In this document: one piece after another, positions 39,444 through 48,465 of the stretch
Layout: each line of letters opens with the position of its first letter
Numbering within the stretch: position 1 is the first letter of the stretch
Assembly (NCBI RefSeq): GCF_037154075.1
Contig: NZ_JBANRJ010000001.1
Location: forward strand, 4,707,501-4,771,500
Direction: 5' to 3'
Source: Sphingobium aromaticiconvertens
Lineage (GTDB): Bacteria; Pseudomonadota; Alphaproteobacteria; Sphingomonadales; Sphingomonadaceae
Length of the DNA stretch: 64,000 bases
Position numbers and translations under genes: made by a program
The notes under the pieces: generated by a model
The model's input: the letters and a program-made list of their open reading frames with translations, nothing else
Told to the model about the DNA's origin: nothing
Databases searched by the model: none

Positions 39444-39547
39444 GCCGTTTTTCGGTCGCGCATTTCTCATAAGGAGTAGGCGCGACCGCTCCTTTTCTGC
39501 GGCCTCCTCCGACTGCCTAGATTTCGACACATTTTGTCGCCAGCCTA

Positions 39548-39567
39548 TTGTCTACCAGATAAATAGA
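39548..39567. promoter_or_regulatory. TTGTCTA-type motif, site 1
   Basis: TTGTCTACCAGATAAATAGA upstream of the hydrolase gene resembles the palindromic motif at 40333-40347. The half-sites TCTA and TAGA are spaced nine bases apart here. Possible binding site of one regulator; inference only. Confidence 0.3.
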
Positions 39568-39603
39568 ATTATCGTGAGAGGCAGACAAGGATGAGGACAG
39601 ACC

Positions 39604-40272
39604 ATGAACCGATTCGGACTTTCAGGCGACGCCCGCCAGCCCGTCGTCCTGACCATTCCCGGCCTCAACAACAGCGGTCCCGGTCATTGGCAAACCCTTT
39701 GGGAAGAGCAGCGCGGCGATTGCCAGCGCGTCGATCTGGGCAGTTGGGCCAGCCCCAATCGCAACGCCTGGGTCAATCGGCTGGACGCCGCGATCCGCGA
39801 AGTGAACGGTCCGATCATTCTGGCGGCCCACAGTCTGGGCTGCCTGGCGGTCGCCTGGTGGGGCGCCCTGCAGAGCCAGGCCTATGGCTGGCCCGTCACC
39901 GGCGCGCTGCTGGTGGCGCCGCCCGATTGCGACCGGATGGAAACACCCGAAACGATCGGCGGCTTCGGCCCTGTTCCCCGCACACCCCTGCCCTTTCCCA
40001 CGATCCTCGTCGCCAGCCGCAACGATCCTTATATTTTCTTCGAGCGCGCCCATTCGATCGGCAAGAACTGGGGCAGCAGCTTTGTCGATGCAGGCCATAG
40101 CGGGCATATCAATGCCGAATCGGGCCTTGCCGAATGGGGCTTTGGCCAAGCGCTGCTCGACCAGTTGGTCGATCGGGCCGAAGGACAGGTTCAGGCCGTC
40201 CGACAGATGCGCCCATCCATGCCCACGCCACACCATGATCGCCGCCCAGCAGCATCGGGTGCGCGTCCCTGA
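39604..40272 (+). CDS. RBBP9/YdeN-like alpha/beta hydrolase
   Basis: 222 residues. The nucleophile elbow AAHSLGC and the N-terminal VLTIPGLNNSGPGHWQTLWE are characteristic of the RBBP9 family; the late HSGHIN provides the catalytic histidine and ASRNDPYI the acid region. Natural substrate is unknown for bacterial members. GAGGA precedes the ATG at 39604. Confidence 0.9.
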   Translation: MNRFGLSGDARQPVVLTIPGLNNSGPGHWQTLWEEQRGDCQRVDLGSWASPNRNAWVNRLDAAIREVNGPIILAAHSLGCLAVAWWGALQSQAYGWPVTGALLVAPPDCDRMETPETIGGFGPVPRTPLPFPTILVASRNDPYIFFERAHSIGKNWGSSFVDAGHSGHINAESGLAEWGFGQALLDQLVDRAEGQVQAVRQMRPSMPTPHHDRRPAASGARP

Positions 40273-40332
40273 TCCCCAGGCTCACCCCCGGGGCGTGCAA
40301 GACAAACTTGTACGCCCCATTCTTTTGCTTCT

Positions 40333-40347
40333 TTGTCTATCAATAGA
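40333..40347. promoter_or_regulatory. TTGTCTATCAATAGA palindrome, site 2
   Basis: TCTAT-CA-ATAGA is a short palindrome 31 nt before the YezD-like gene. It resembles site 1 at 39548 and more loosely TTGTTCTATAAAATCGA at 47465-47481 before the TauE gene. It may be an operator for a sulfur or redox regulator; no regulator gene is present nearby. Confidence 0.35.
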
Positions 40348-40378
40348 GTTGAGATAAAAGAGTCGCCAAGAGGTACCC

Positions 40379-40570
40379 ATGACCAACAACCAACCACTGG
40401 ACTATATTCGTCACGACCGGCCCGAGGGCGAACGCAAGGACATCGTCACCAGCGTCGACAAGGTTCGGTCCGTTCTTGAATCGCTGCGTTTCGGTTCGAT
40501 CACGCTGACCGTTCACGACGCCCGCGTCGTGCAGATCGATGTGACCGAGAAGACCAGGCTGGGCGCCTGA
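40379..40570 (+). CDS. YezD-family (DUF2292) small protein
   Basis: 63 residues. The C-terminal two thirds, VLESLRFGSITLTVHDARVV and QIDVTEKTRL, fit the YezD/DUF2292 pattern. In many bacteria members of this family sit in sulfate or sulfonate assimilation operons. AAGAGGT is well placed before the ATG. The following TonB receptor starts 171 nt later. Confidence 0.85.
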   Translation: MTNNQPLDYIRHDRPEGERKDIVTSVDKVRSVLESLRFGSITLTVHDARVVQIDVTEKTRLGA

Positions 40571-40741
40571 CGACTCGCCCCGCAGCTTCAGGTTCACCGT
40601 CCCTCCCGGCCACGGGGCGGACATAGCGGGCGGCAGGATGGGCTGCCCTGACATGAGCCATCCAACTATCGACTTCGACCGGACCACCGGAGACGTCGCG
40701 ACTGACAACACCACCGGACATCCGGAACGAGGGGAAAGATT

Positions 40742-43222
40742 ATGATCGCGCGTTTCCTGTTGCTCGCCAGCGTGGCGAGCGCTTCTCTAGTCGTGCCTGC
40801 CGCTTATGCGCAGGACCAGGCACCATCTGTTGACCCAAGCCTGGCAGAAGCCGACGCTGACGCTATTGCTGGCGGGATCGTCGTCACCGCCCGCCGGCGC
40901 GCGGAAGAGTTGCAGGATGTGCCGATCGCCGTCACCGTGCTCAATGCCCAGACGATCGAACAGACGGGCAGCTACAATATCAACCGCCTGCAACAGCTTC
41001 AGCCCTCGCTGCAATTCTTCTCGACCAACCCGCGCAACAGCTCGCTCAACATCCGCGGACTGGGCGTGCCGATGGGCCTCACCAATGACGGCATCGAGCA
41101 GGGCGTGGGCATCTATGTCGACCAGGTCTTCTACAACCGCGTCGCTGCCGCTGCGCTCGACTTCGTCGACATCGAACAGATAGAAGTATTGCGCGGCCCG
41201 CAGGGCACGCTGTACGGCAAGAACACGACCGCGGGCGCGATCAACATCACCACCCGCGCGCCCAGCTTCAGCTATGAAGGCAAAGCGGAAATTTCCGTGG
41301 GCAACTTCAATTTCAAGCAGGCCAAGGCGACCGTCTCCGGCCCGATCACCGACACCCTCGCCGTGCGGATCGGCGCCAGCTTTACCGACCGCCAGGGCAC
41401 GATTTACAATGTCGCCAGCAACCAGCATGTGAACAGCCAGGATTTCCTGGGTCTGCGCGGCTCGCTTCTGTGGAAAGCGACCGACACGCTCAACCTGACC
41501 CTGTCGGGTGACTATAATCTTCAGAACCCCATTTGCTGCGCGCAAATCTATGCTGGCTATGGACCGACGCAGCGCCCGATCGGCCGCCAATATCCGGCAC
41601 TGACCGCACTGTTCCCCAATCCCAACGGACCGGGCACCTATGCCGTGCCCAGCACCAATCCCTATGACCGCGTGACCGACGTCGATGCCCAGCTCAAGGC
41701 GCGCAACGAACAGGGCGGCGCATCGCTGCGCGCCGAATGGGATCTGGGCGCGGGCCAGCTAACGTCCGTAACCGCCTACCGCTATTGGGATTGGCAGCCG
41801 TCCAACGACCGCGACTTTACAGGCCTTGCCCTGACCACCATTTCGCAGAACCCGACGCAGCAGAAGCAGTGGACGCAGGAACTGCGCTATGCGCAGAGCG
41901 GCGAAACCTTCGACTTCGTCGTCGGCGCCTTCGGTTTCCATCAGACGATCCACACCACCGGCCAGCAGGTACAGGGGCCAGACGCGAGCCGCTGGTTCTT
42001 CACCGGCGACTCCACGTACAATTCACTGGCGTCGGACCCTACCGTGCTGAACGGCCTGACCGCCAATAACGACATCCGCCTCAAAAACTCCAGCGCAGCG
42101 CTGTTTGGCCAGGTCATCTGGCACGTCAACGACAAGCTGAATATCCAGCCGGGCTTCCGCGTGAACTATGACAAGAAGAGAGGCAGCTATAATTCGGTCG
42201 TGACCACCCCCGCTGGCCAGATCCTGACCTTCGCCGACACCAGCCTGCGCGCTCGCGCCCAGCGCAGCGTGCTGGCGCCGCAATTCTTCGATGAAACGTT
42301 CAGCGACTGGAACCTGTCCTACGACATCACCGCCTCCTACCATTTCACGGATGCGGTCATGGGCTACGCGACCTATTCGCGCGGCTTCAAGTCGGGCGGC
42401 CTTAATCTTAACGGCGTTCCGCTCGATAGCGCTGGCGTGCCGCAGACCAGCGTGGCTCAGGTAGACCCGGAAAAGGTCAATCATTTCGAACTGGGTCTCA
42501 AGACGCAGTTTTGGGATCGGAAAGCCACCTTCAACCTCACCGGCTTCTGGACCGAAATCAGCGATTATCAGGCACTGGTAAACGATGGCCAGAACAGCAC
42601 TCTGCGCGGCTATCTCGCCAATGCCGACAAGGTGCGGACCCGCGGCATCGAATGGGAATTCAGCGCCCGCCCGTCGGAACGCGTCAGCCTCTACTATAGC
42701 GGCGCCTACACCGACGCGACCTATCGCAAGTTCACCAACGCACCCTGCCCACAGGAACGTGCCGGCGGCAGCGCCGCCACCGCCGCCAATCCCGAAAGCG
42801 CGGCCGGTCGTCCTGGCGTTCCCGGGTCGCCATCCTACAGTCCGGCTGTGTGCGACATTTCCGGCCAGTGGCTCCCGGGCATTTCCAAATGGGCGCTATC
42901 CTACGGCGTGGAATTCAACGTGCCCACGCAAGTGCTGGGTGGCGACGGCCAATTCTATATCGGCTGGGACGGCAACTATCGTTCGAAATTCTCGTCCAAT
43001 GCCTCGCGCTCAACCTATATGGATATCAAGGGCTATACGCTCAACAACCTCCGCCTGGGGTTCCGCAACGGAGATGGTCTCAACGTCTATGGTTGGGTCC
43101 GCAATATCTTTGACAAGGATTATATGGAATTGCTGGCCACTACGCCCAGCAACACGGGTCTGATCGCGGGACAGCCGGGCGACCCACGCACCTACGGCCT
43201 GACGATAAAGGCCAATTTCTGA
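40742..43222 (+). CDS. TonB-dependent receptor
   Basis: 826 residues. Signal peptide ends near PAAYAQ (about 21); IVVTARRRAEELQDVPIAVT (TonB box and plug start) is near 50; the plug carries IEVLRGPQGTLYGKNTTAGAINI; the barrel ends LTIKANF with terminal Phe. This is the abundant sphingomonad receptor type, whose ligands range from iron complexes to small organics and sulfonated compounds. The YezD-like neighbour suggests uptake of a sulfur source, but this is inference. AGGGGAAAG precedes the ATG. Confidence 0.93.
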   Translation: MIARFLLLASVASASLVVPAAYAQDQAPSVDPSLAEADADAIAGGIVVTARRRAEELQDVPIAVTVLNAQTIEQTGSYNINRLQQLQPSLQFFSTNPRNSSLNIRGLGVPMGLTNDGIEQGVGIYVDQVFYNRVAAAALDFVDIEQIEVLRGPQGTLYGKNTTAGAINITTRAPSFSYEGKAEISVGNFNFKQAKATVSGPITDTLAVRIGASFTDRQGTIYNVASNQHVNSQDFLGLRGSLLWKATDTLNLTLSGDYNLQNPICCAQIYAGYGPTQRPIGRQYPALTALFPNPNGPGTYAVPSTNPYDRVTDVDAQLKARNEQGGASLRAEWDLGAGQLTSVTAYRYWDWQPSNDRDFTGLALTTISQNPTQQKQWTQELRYAQSGETFDFVVGAFGFHQTIHTTGQQVQGPDASRWFFTGDSTYNSLASDPTVLNGLTANNDIRLKNSSAALFGQVIWHVNDKLNIQPGFRVNYDKKRGSYNSVVTTPAGQILTFADTSLRARAQRSVLAPQFFDETFSDWNLSYDITASYHFTDAVMGYATYSRGFKSGGLNLNGVPLDSAGVPQTSVAQVDPEKVNHFELGLKTQFWDRKATFNLTGFWTEISDYQALVNDGQNSTLRGYLANADKVRTRGIEWEFSARPSERVSLYYSGAYTDATYRKFTNAPCPQERAGGSAATAANPESAAGRPGVPGSPSYSPAVCDISGQWLPGISKWALSYGVEFNVPTQVLGGDGQFYIGWDGNYRSKFSSNASRSTYMDIKGYTLNNLRLGFRNGDGLNVYGWVRNIFDKDYMELLATTPSNTGLIAGQPGDPRTYGLTIKANF

Positions 43223-43232
43223 ATTCTCGCGG

Positions 43233-43272
43233 GACCGGATGGTGGAGACGCTCACCCCCATCCATCCGGTCC
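43233..43272. terminator. Hairpin after TonB receptor
   Basis: GGACCGGATGG (43233-43243) pairs perfectly with CCATCCGGTCC (43262-43272), an 11-bp stem with an 18-nt loop, 10 nt after the receptor stop. No T-run follows. Probably ends or attenuates the receptor transcript before the DoxX gene. Confidence 0.5.
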
Positions 43273-43403
43273 TGCGGGAAGCCTTTTCCAGATATTCGAA
43301 CAATCCGAACGATTTTATTCGGCTGTTTTGCAGGAAGGATCGGGAGCATCTGTCTGTTTGTCAGCGCCGCCAAAGGTGGTCGCCCCAAGCAAAGGATATG
43401 ATG

Positions 43404-43808
43404 ATGACCACCACTGCCCATGTTACCCGCTCGACCGATAGCCTCGCCCTTGTCGGCCGTGTCGGCCTTTCCGCCATTTTCCTCCTGAGCGGCATTTCGA
43501 AGATCACCGCCCCGGCCGCCATGATCGCCTATATCAGTTCGGTCGGCCTGCCTTTCCCCACCCTTGCGCTTGCCGGTGCGATCGCTGTGGAAGTCGGCGG
43601 CGGTATCGCCCTGATCCTGGGCTATCGCACGCGGATCGTCGCGGCCATCCTGGCGCTTTTCTCGATCGCCACGGCCCTTGCCTTCCACAATGCGCTTGCG
43701 GACCAGAACCAGTTCATCCACTTCTTCAAGAATATCGCGATGGCTGGCGGGCTGGCGCAGGTCGTTGCCTTTGGCGCCGGGCGCCTCAGCCTCGACGCGC
43801 GCCGCTGA
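43404..43808 (+). CDS. DoxX-family membrane protein
   Basis: 134 residues with four membrane helices; LVGRVGLSAIFLLSGISKI and EVGGGIALILGYRTRIVA are typical DoxX features. Three tandem ATGs (43398, 43401, 43404) are possible; the last is best spaced from AAAGGA. DoxX proteins take part in thiol or quinone redox at the inner membrane, and this one is followed by a nitroreductase gene 37 nt on. Confidence 0.9.
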   Translation: MTTTAHVTRSTDSLALVGRVGLSAIFLLSGISKITAPAAMIAYISSVGLPFPTLALAGAIAVEVGGGIALILGYRTRIVAAILALFSIATALAFHNALADQNQFIHFFKNIAMAGGLAQVVAFGAGRLSLDARR

Positions 43809-43845
43809 AACAGAAATTTCCCACATAACTGGAGACTGACAAACG

Positions 43846-44418
43846 ATGACCCGCTCCTCCGACACCGCCGTCGCGCCCCTTTTCCTTGAACGCTGGTCGC
43901 CACGCGCCTTTGACGGATCGGCCATCCCGCAGGACGACCTGCTGACGATCCTCGACGCAGGACGCTGGGCGCCATCGGCCTTCAACTATCAACCCTGGCG
44001 CTTCCTTTATGCGCATCGCGACACGCCCGATTTCGCGCGCTTTCTGGACCTACTGGTCCCCTTCAACCAGACATGGGCGGAAAAAGCCTCGGCGTTGCTG
44101 TTCATCGTGTCGGAAACAACGACAGGATCGCCCGAAAAACCTTCGCACAGCCATAGTTTCGACGCGGGTGCGGCCTGGGGGCAACTTGGTCTTCAGGCCT
44201 CGATCCTGGGCTATCATACCCATGGCATGACCGGCATCGCCTTTGATCGCGTGCCCGCCGAACTGGGCGTTCCAGATGGTTTCCGGGTCGAAGCGGGCGT
44301 CGCGATCGGGCGACTGGGCGATCCTGCCACCCTGCCAGACGCGCTGCGCGAGCGTGAGGTCCAGAGCGACCGCAAGCCGCTGTCCGACCTTGCCTTCGCA
44401 GGCAATTTCCCGGCCTGA
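43846..44418 (+). CDS. Nitroreductase-family flavoprotein
   Basis: 190 residues. Begins with the FMN-binding region ERWSPRAFDGSAIPQDDLL and WAPSAFNYQPWRFLYA; the late AVAIGRLGDP-like segment closes the fold. NAD(P)H-dependent reduction of nitro groups or quinones is the family activity. ACTGGAGACTG precedes the ATG. A clear terminator follows. Confidence 0.93.
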   Translation: MTRSSDTAVAPLFLERWSPRAFDGSAIPQDDLLTILDAGRWAPSAFNYQPWRFLYAHRDTPDFARFLDLLVPFNQTWAEKASALLFIVSETTTGSPEKPSHSHSFDAGAAWGQLGLQASILGYHTHGMTGIAFDRVPAELGVPDGFRVEAGVAIGRLGDPATLPDALREREVQSDRKPLSDLAFAGNFPA

Positions 44419-44450
44419 TCGCCCAGCCTGATCGAACGACCATCCAGACA

Positions 44451-44483
44451 AGACCTCCGGCAGCAATGTCGGAGGTCTTTTTG
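44451..44483 (+). terminator. Rho-independent terminator of the doxX-nitroreductase unit
   Basis: AGACCTCCG (44451-44459) pairs with CGGAGGTCT (44470-44478), followed by TTTTT. It lies in the gap to the convergent hydrolase-OsmC gene. Confidence 0.88.
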
Positions 44484-44485
44484 TG

Positions 44486-45733
44486 TCAGCCCTTGGCGAC
44501 CCGCTCCATCGCCTGTGCATGCGCCTCTGCCGGTTCAGCCATGGCGGGCGGCTCGCCCAATACGGTGTCGAAACGCGCACCGCGCTCCAGCGTGCGATGG
44601 ACCGGGCAATTATCCGCAATCTCCAGCATCCGTGCGCGCTGCTCGGCGTCGACCTCTCCGTCGATCGCGATCCGCCGGGTGAACAGGTCGGCAGGCGTCT
44701 GCCCCCTATCGCGCTGATGGCCGACCGAGGTGCGGATGCGCGTGACCGGCCACCCCTTGCCATCGGCATAGAGACGCAGGGTCATCGTCGTGCAGGCGGC
44801 CAGCGCCGACGACAGAAGATCATAGGGCGATGGTCCGCTGCCCAGCCCGCCGACGCTCACCGGCTCGTCCGCCGGGAAGGTCGCGCCACCCGCGCGGATC
44901 GTGAGCTGGAATTTGCCCGCGCCCGTCTCCTCCGCTTCCGCATCGGTGGGCAGGACGGGCTGCTCGGCCAGTTCGGGCAGATAGCGTATCGCCCAGGCGG
45001 CGATCACCGACGCGGCGAAATCCGCGTCCGCCTTGCGTGAGAGAAGATGGTCGGCATGGTCGAGCGACACGAAACTCTTGGGATGCCGCGCCGCCAGAAA
45101 GATTTTGGTCGATTGATCGATCCCGACCGTATCGTCCAATGGCCCGTGCACGATCAGCAATGGCCGGTGCAGCGCTCCGATCCGCGCGCCCTGATCATGT
45201 CGGCGCAAATCGTCGATAAAGCCTTGCCCCACGCGGAAGGGCCGCCCGGCCAGCCGCACATCCGCCTCTCCCTGCGCCGCGATCGCTTCCAGCGCATGGG
45301 GTTCGAACTGACGCAGCACATTCGTCACGTCGAAGGGCGCGGCCAGCGTCGCCACCGCCTTGACCGACGGCAGGTCGCCCGCCGCCGCCAGCACCGCCGC
45401 GCCGCCCAGACTGTGCCCGACCAGCAGGCCCGGCGTCATGCCCGCTTCCTCCATCGCCGCCGCCGCCGCAATCAGATCGCGCACATTGCCGCTGAAGCTC
45501 GTCTCTGCGAACGGTCCCTCGCTTTCGCCCAGCCCGGCGAAATCGAACCGCAACACGCCGATGCCCGCACCCGACAGGGCGCGGGCAATGCGAACCGCCG
45601 CGACATTATCCTTCCCGCAGGTGAAGCAATGGGCAAAGATCGCCCAGCCATGCAGCCGCCCGGTCGGCAGTTCCAGCCGCCCGGACAGGCGCCGCCCTTC
45701 CGCTCCGGTGAAATCGAACGAGCGCATCGGCAT
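44486..45733 (-). CDS. Alpha/beta hydrolase-OsmC fusion
   Basis: 415 residues. Residues 1-255 are an alpha/beta hydrolase with nucleophile elbow VGHSLGGAA and catalytic histidine in LDHADHLL; residues 265-415 are an OsmC domain with both cysteines (ALAACTTMTL and NCPVHRTL). This bifunctional layout is known in proteobacteria. The hydrolase may release thiol or peroxide substrates for the OsmC part. AAAGGA precedes the ATG at 45733, 11 nt after the preceding osmC remnant. Last gene of a four-gene minus-strand unit. Confidence 0.93.
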   Translation of the reverse strand: MPMRSFDFTGAEGRRLSGRLELPTGRLHGWAIFAHCFTCGKDNVAAVRIARALSGAGIGVLRFDFAGLGESEGPFAETSFSGNVRDLIAAAAAMEEAGMTPGLLVGHSLGGAAVLAAAGDLPSVKAVATLAAPFDVTNVLRQFEPHALEAIAAQGEADVRLAGRPFRVGQGFIDDLRRHDQGARIGALHRPLLIVHGPLDDTVGIDQSTKIFLAARHPKSFVSLDHADHLLSRKADADFAASVIAAWAIRYLPELAEQPVLPTDAEAEETGAGKFQLTIRAGGATFPADEPVSVGGLGSGPSPYDLLSSALAACTTMTLRLYADGKGWPVTRIRTSVGHQRDRGQTPADLFTRRIAIDGEVDAEQRARMLEIADNCPVHRTLERGARFDTVLGEPPAMAEPAEAHAQAMERVAKG

Positions 45734-45744
45734 GGGAAATCCTT

Positions 45745-46127
45745 TCAGGCAAGGGTGGTGTTGATCGGGATACCGCCCTTGAGCGTCAAGGTCACGGGTG
45801 TCCGCTCGGCAATGTCGGCCAGCTTCGCCCGTTGCTCGGCATCCAGCCCTTTGATGGTCAACACCCGCTCGATGCTCAGGTCGCCCTTGCCCCCTTTCAG
45901 CCGCAGCGCGACGTCCAGCGACTCCAGCGGCCATTCCTTCCGATCGGCAACCATGCGGAGCGTGATCGCGGTGCAGGCGCCAGCCCCGCAAGAATCAGGT
46001 CATAGGGTGCGGGACCAACGCCCGCGCCACCCAGCGCGGCCGGTTCGTCGGCGACCAGTGCGTGGCCGCTGACCTCAATGTCCGTGCGATAGCGGTCGCG
46101 GCCGATATGGGCGGTTCCATGGGCCAT
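45745..46127 (-). pseudogene. OsmC-family gene with one-base frameshift
   Basis: Two overlapping frames join into a 127-residue OsmC protein: MAHGTAHIGRDRYRTDIEV through PYDLILAGL, then GACTAITLRMVADRKEW to the end. The break, near 45980, is one missing G before GCGCC. The first cysteine (GACT) is present after repair, but the second, usually in CPV, is replaced by Thr (ERTPVTLTL), so classical peroxidase chemistry is unlikely even if repaired. AGGGAG precedes the ATG at 46127. Confidence 0.78.
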
Positions 46128-46152
46128 GATATGTCTCCCTGTTGTGATGGGT

Positions 46153-47049
46153 TCAGGCGGGCAGCGGGATGAAGTCACTTTCTTCCGGCACGGCGGCGAA
46201 ACGCTGCGCCTTCCAGTCTTCCTTCGCCTGCTCGATCCGATCGGGGGAGGAGGAGACGAAGTTCCAGTAGATATGCCGCTTTTCCGCCAGAGGTTCACCC
46301 CCCATCAGCATCAGGCGCGCGCCGCCCTTTGCGCGGACGATAATCTCCGCATCAGGCTTGAACACGACCAGTTCGCCGGTTGCGAACCCGCCGGTCTGGC
46401 CGACCACCTCGATCGTCCCTTCGACCACATAGAGCGCGCGTTCGACATGCTCCGCCTTCAACTGATAGCGCGCGCCGTCCATCAGGACGATGTCGGCATA
46501 GACCATGTCGGAAAAACTCTGGACCGGCGACACGATGCCATCCGAACGTCCGGCGATCAGCGTCAGGCGCGTGCCGTCATCCTCGATCGTCGGAATGGCG
46601 TTCGCCTTGTGATGGGCAAAGGCGGGAGCGACCTCTTCGGCTTCCCTGGGCAATGCAACCCAGGTCTGAAGGCCAAACAGGCGCTGCCCCTGATCGCGGA
46701 TCGCCGGATCGGTGCGCTCGCTATGGACGATGCCGGAGCCTGCGGTCATCCAGTTGACCTCGCCCGGCCGGATAGCCTGCTTCGATCCCAGCGAATCCCG
46801 GTGCAATATCTCGCCTTCCAGCAAATAGGTGACGGTGGCGAGGCCGATATGCGGGTGCGGGCGCACGTCCAGCCCCTCGCCGCCTTCAAACGCGGCTGGC
46901 CCCATCTGGTCGAAGAAGATGAACGGCCCGACCATCCGGCGGTGCGCGGACGGCAGGGCGCGTCGCACCGTAAAGCCATCGCCAAGGTCGCGAACCGGCG
47001 GCAGGATGACAAGGTCGACGCCTTCAACGTCGCTGGAACGAATGCTCAT
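46153..47049 (-). CDS. Pirin-family protein
   Basis: 298 residues with two cupin folds; metal ligands are in [19 protein letters not shown], and [12 protein letters not shown] is the classical pirin signature. Bacterial pirins act as quercetin dioxygenase-like enzymes or redox-sensitive partners of metabolic proteins. GGAGAG precedes the ATG at 47049. It sits between a small unknown gene and an osmC gene with 22-25 nt gaps, an evident operon. Confidence 0.95.
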   Translation of the reverse strand: MSIRSSDVEGVDLVILPPVRDLGDGFTVRRALPSAHRRMVGPFIFFDQMGPAAFEGGEGLDVRPHPHIGLATVTYLLEGEILHRDSLGSKQAIRPGEVNWMTAGSGIVHSERTDPAIRDQGQRLFGLQTWVALPREAEEVAPAFAHHKANAIPTIEDDGTRLTLIAGRSDGIVSPVQSFSDMVYADIVLMDGARYQLKAEHVERALYVVEGTIEVVGQTGGFATGELVVFKPDAEIIVRAKGGARLMLMGGEPLAEKRHIYWNFVSSSPDRIEQAKEDWKAQRFAAVPEESDFIPLPA

Positions 47050-47071
47050 GAATCTCTCCTCGGAATATATG

Positions 47072-47389
47072 TCAGGCGCCCAGCAGGGCGATGGCGTCGA
47101 TCTGCGCGCGGCTGAATCCCTGCGCGGCGAGTGTAGGAACATGGTTCTGCGCGACCCGGCCCAGCCGACCGCTTTCGCAGGTGAAGCGGCGGACCGCGTC
47201 CAGCCGCGACGGCAGCGTGACAGGCACGCGCTCATGTCCGGTCACGGCGTCGATCGCCTTGCCAATCCGGTCGCGGATCGACCCGCTGCGCGGTGCGTCG
47301 GTGCAACCACAGGTCGAAATATCGTTGAGCGCCTGCCTGACCTCCTGCCATTCGGCGGTGGTTAGAGCGGGCTTGGCGATCTTCAGCAT
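47072..47389 (-). CDS. Small protein of unknown function heading the pirin operon
   Basis: 105 residues, not recognised. It has three cysteines (ISTCGCTDA and RRFTCESG), a short helical N-terminus and a helical C-terminal end ([18 protein letters not shown]). No signal peptide. A strong GGAGGA ribosome site lies before the ATG at 47389, and the next gene starts 22 nt on. The cysteines and company of OsmC and pirin hint at a redox role. Confidence 0.7.
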   Translation of the reverse strand: MLKIAKPALTTAEWQEVRQALNDISTCGCTDAPRSGSIRDRIGKAIDAVTGHERVPVTLPSRLDAVRRFTCESGRLGRVAQNHVPTLAAQGFSRAQIDAIALLGA

Positions 47390-47543
47390 CTTGGTCCTCC
47401 TGTCTGCGTGATGCATGGATAGCGCGGCCACACTTGTCGGATCAGAGGGATAAAATAAGACCTTTTGTTCTATAAAATCGAAAGATCACAGCCAGAGCGC
47501 ATCAAAGGTGCAAAAATGCGTCCATTGATCTAAGCGACCCGCC

Positions 47544-48290
47544 ATGCATGTCGACATCGCCTTCATCCTCTGCGCCACTATTGCAGTCGTCATCTCGGGC
47601 CTTGCCAAGGGCGGCTTTTCGGGGCTGGGCGCGCTCGCCATGCCGGTCATGGCGCTGGCGATCGATCCGCTGCGCGGCGCCGCGATCCTGCTGCCGATCC
47701 TGATCGTACAGGATGTCGTGTCGGTCTGGGCGTTCCGCAGGACATGGGATGGCACGGTGCTGGCCGTCATGCTGCCGGGCATGGCCGTGGGCGTGGTTAT
47801 TGCTTACTTCTTTGCCGCCCGCGTGCCCGAAACAACCGTGCTGGGCGTCCTTGGCTTCATCTCCGTCCTGTTCGGCCTGCAACGGCTGTGGATGGAGCGT
47901 GGCGGGAAAATTCCCGTCGCCTCCTCATCGCCTTTGTGGGTGGGCACGCTGTTCGGCGTAGCATCGGGCTTCACCAGCCAGATTGCCCATGCCGGGTCGC
48001 CGCCCTTTCAAATGTGGGTGCTGCCCCGTCGCCTGCCCCGCGACATGCTGGTCGGCACGACCGCCATCGCCTTTGCAACGATGAACTGGATGAAGGTGCC
48101 CGCCTATGCCGCGCTGGGCCAGTTCACCCCCGCGAACCTGACCATCACGGCGCTGTTGGTTCCGGTCGCGCTGGTGTCGACCCTAGCCGGTGTGGCGCTG
48201 GTCCGACGGATCGATCCGGCGCGCTTTTATACGCTTATCTATGTGCTGATGGTCCTGCTGGGCCTCAAGCTGATTGCCAACGCGCTTTAG
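47544..48290 (+). CDS. Sulfite exporter TauE/SafE-family permease
   Basis: 248 residues with about seven or eight membrane helices in two repeats; early AVVISGLAKGGFSGLGALAMP and later GFTSQIAHAGSPPFQMWVLP are typical of the family. It exports sulfite or other sulfonate-derived anions. Transcribed divergently from the pirin operon across 154 nt that contain TTGTTCTATAAAATCGA at 47465-47481. Confidence 0.92.
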   Translation: MHVDIAFILCATIAVVISGLAKGGFSGLGALAMPVMALAIDPLRGAAILLPILIVQDVVSVWAFRRTWDGTVLAVMLPGMAVGVVIAYFFAARVPETTVLGVLGFISVLFGLQRLWMERGGKIPVASSSPLWVGTLFGVASGFTSQIAHAGSPPFQMWVLPRRLPRDMLVGTTAIAFATMNWMKVPAYAALGQFTPANLTITALLVPVALVSTLAGVALVRRIDPARFYTLIYVLMVLLGLKLIANAL

Positions 48291-48360
48291 GCGCACTCTT
48301 GAATGCCCCCGCCGCCGGGGCTATCAGACTATTTCCTCCAACCGAACAGAGACCTGCATC

Positions 48361-48465
48361 ATGGATTTCTTCCTGACAGCATTGCCGCTTCGCCTTGCCA
48401 TCTGGGAAATTCATGCACATGTCCGCTTCCATCACCTGTTCCGATCTCCACTGGTCGACGCCTGA
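48361..48465 (+). other. Possible short leader reading frame overlapping the ABC-F start
   Basis: A 34-codon frame starting ATG at 48361 (MDFFLTALPLRLAIW...) ends at 48465, inside the ABC-F gene in another frame. Many ABC-F genes are controlled by short upstream reading frames that sense stalled ribosomes. The ribosome site is weak, so this may be chance. Confidence 0.2.
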
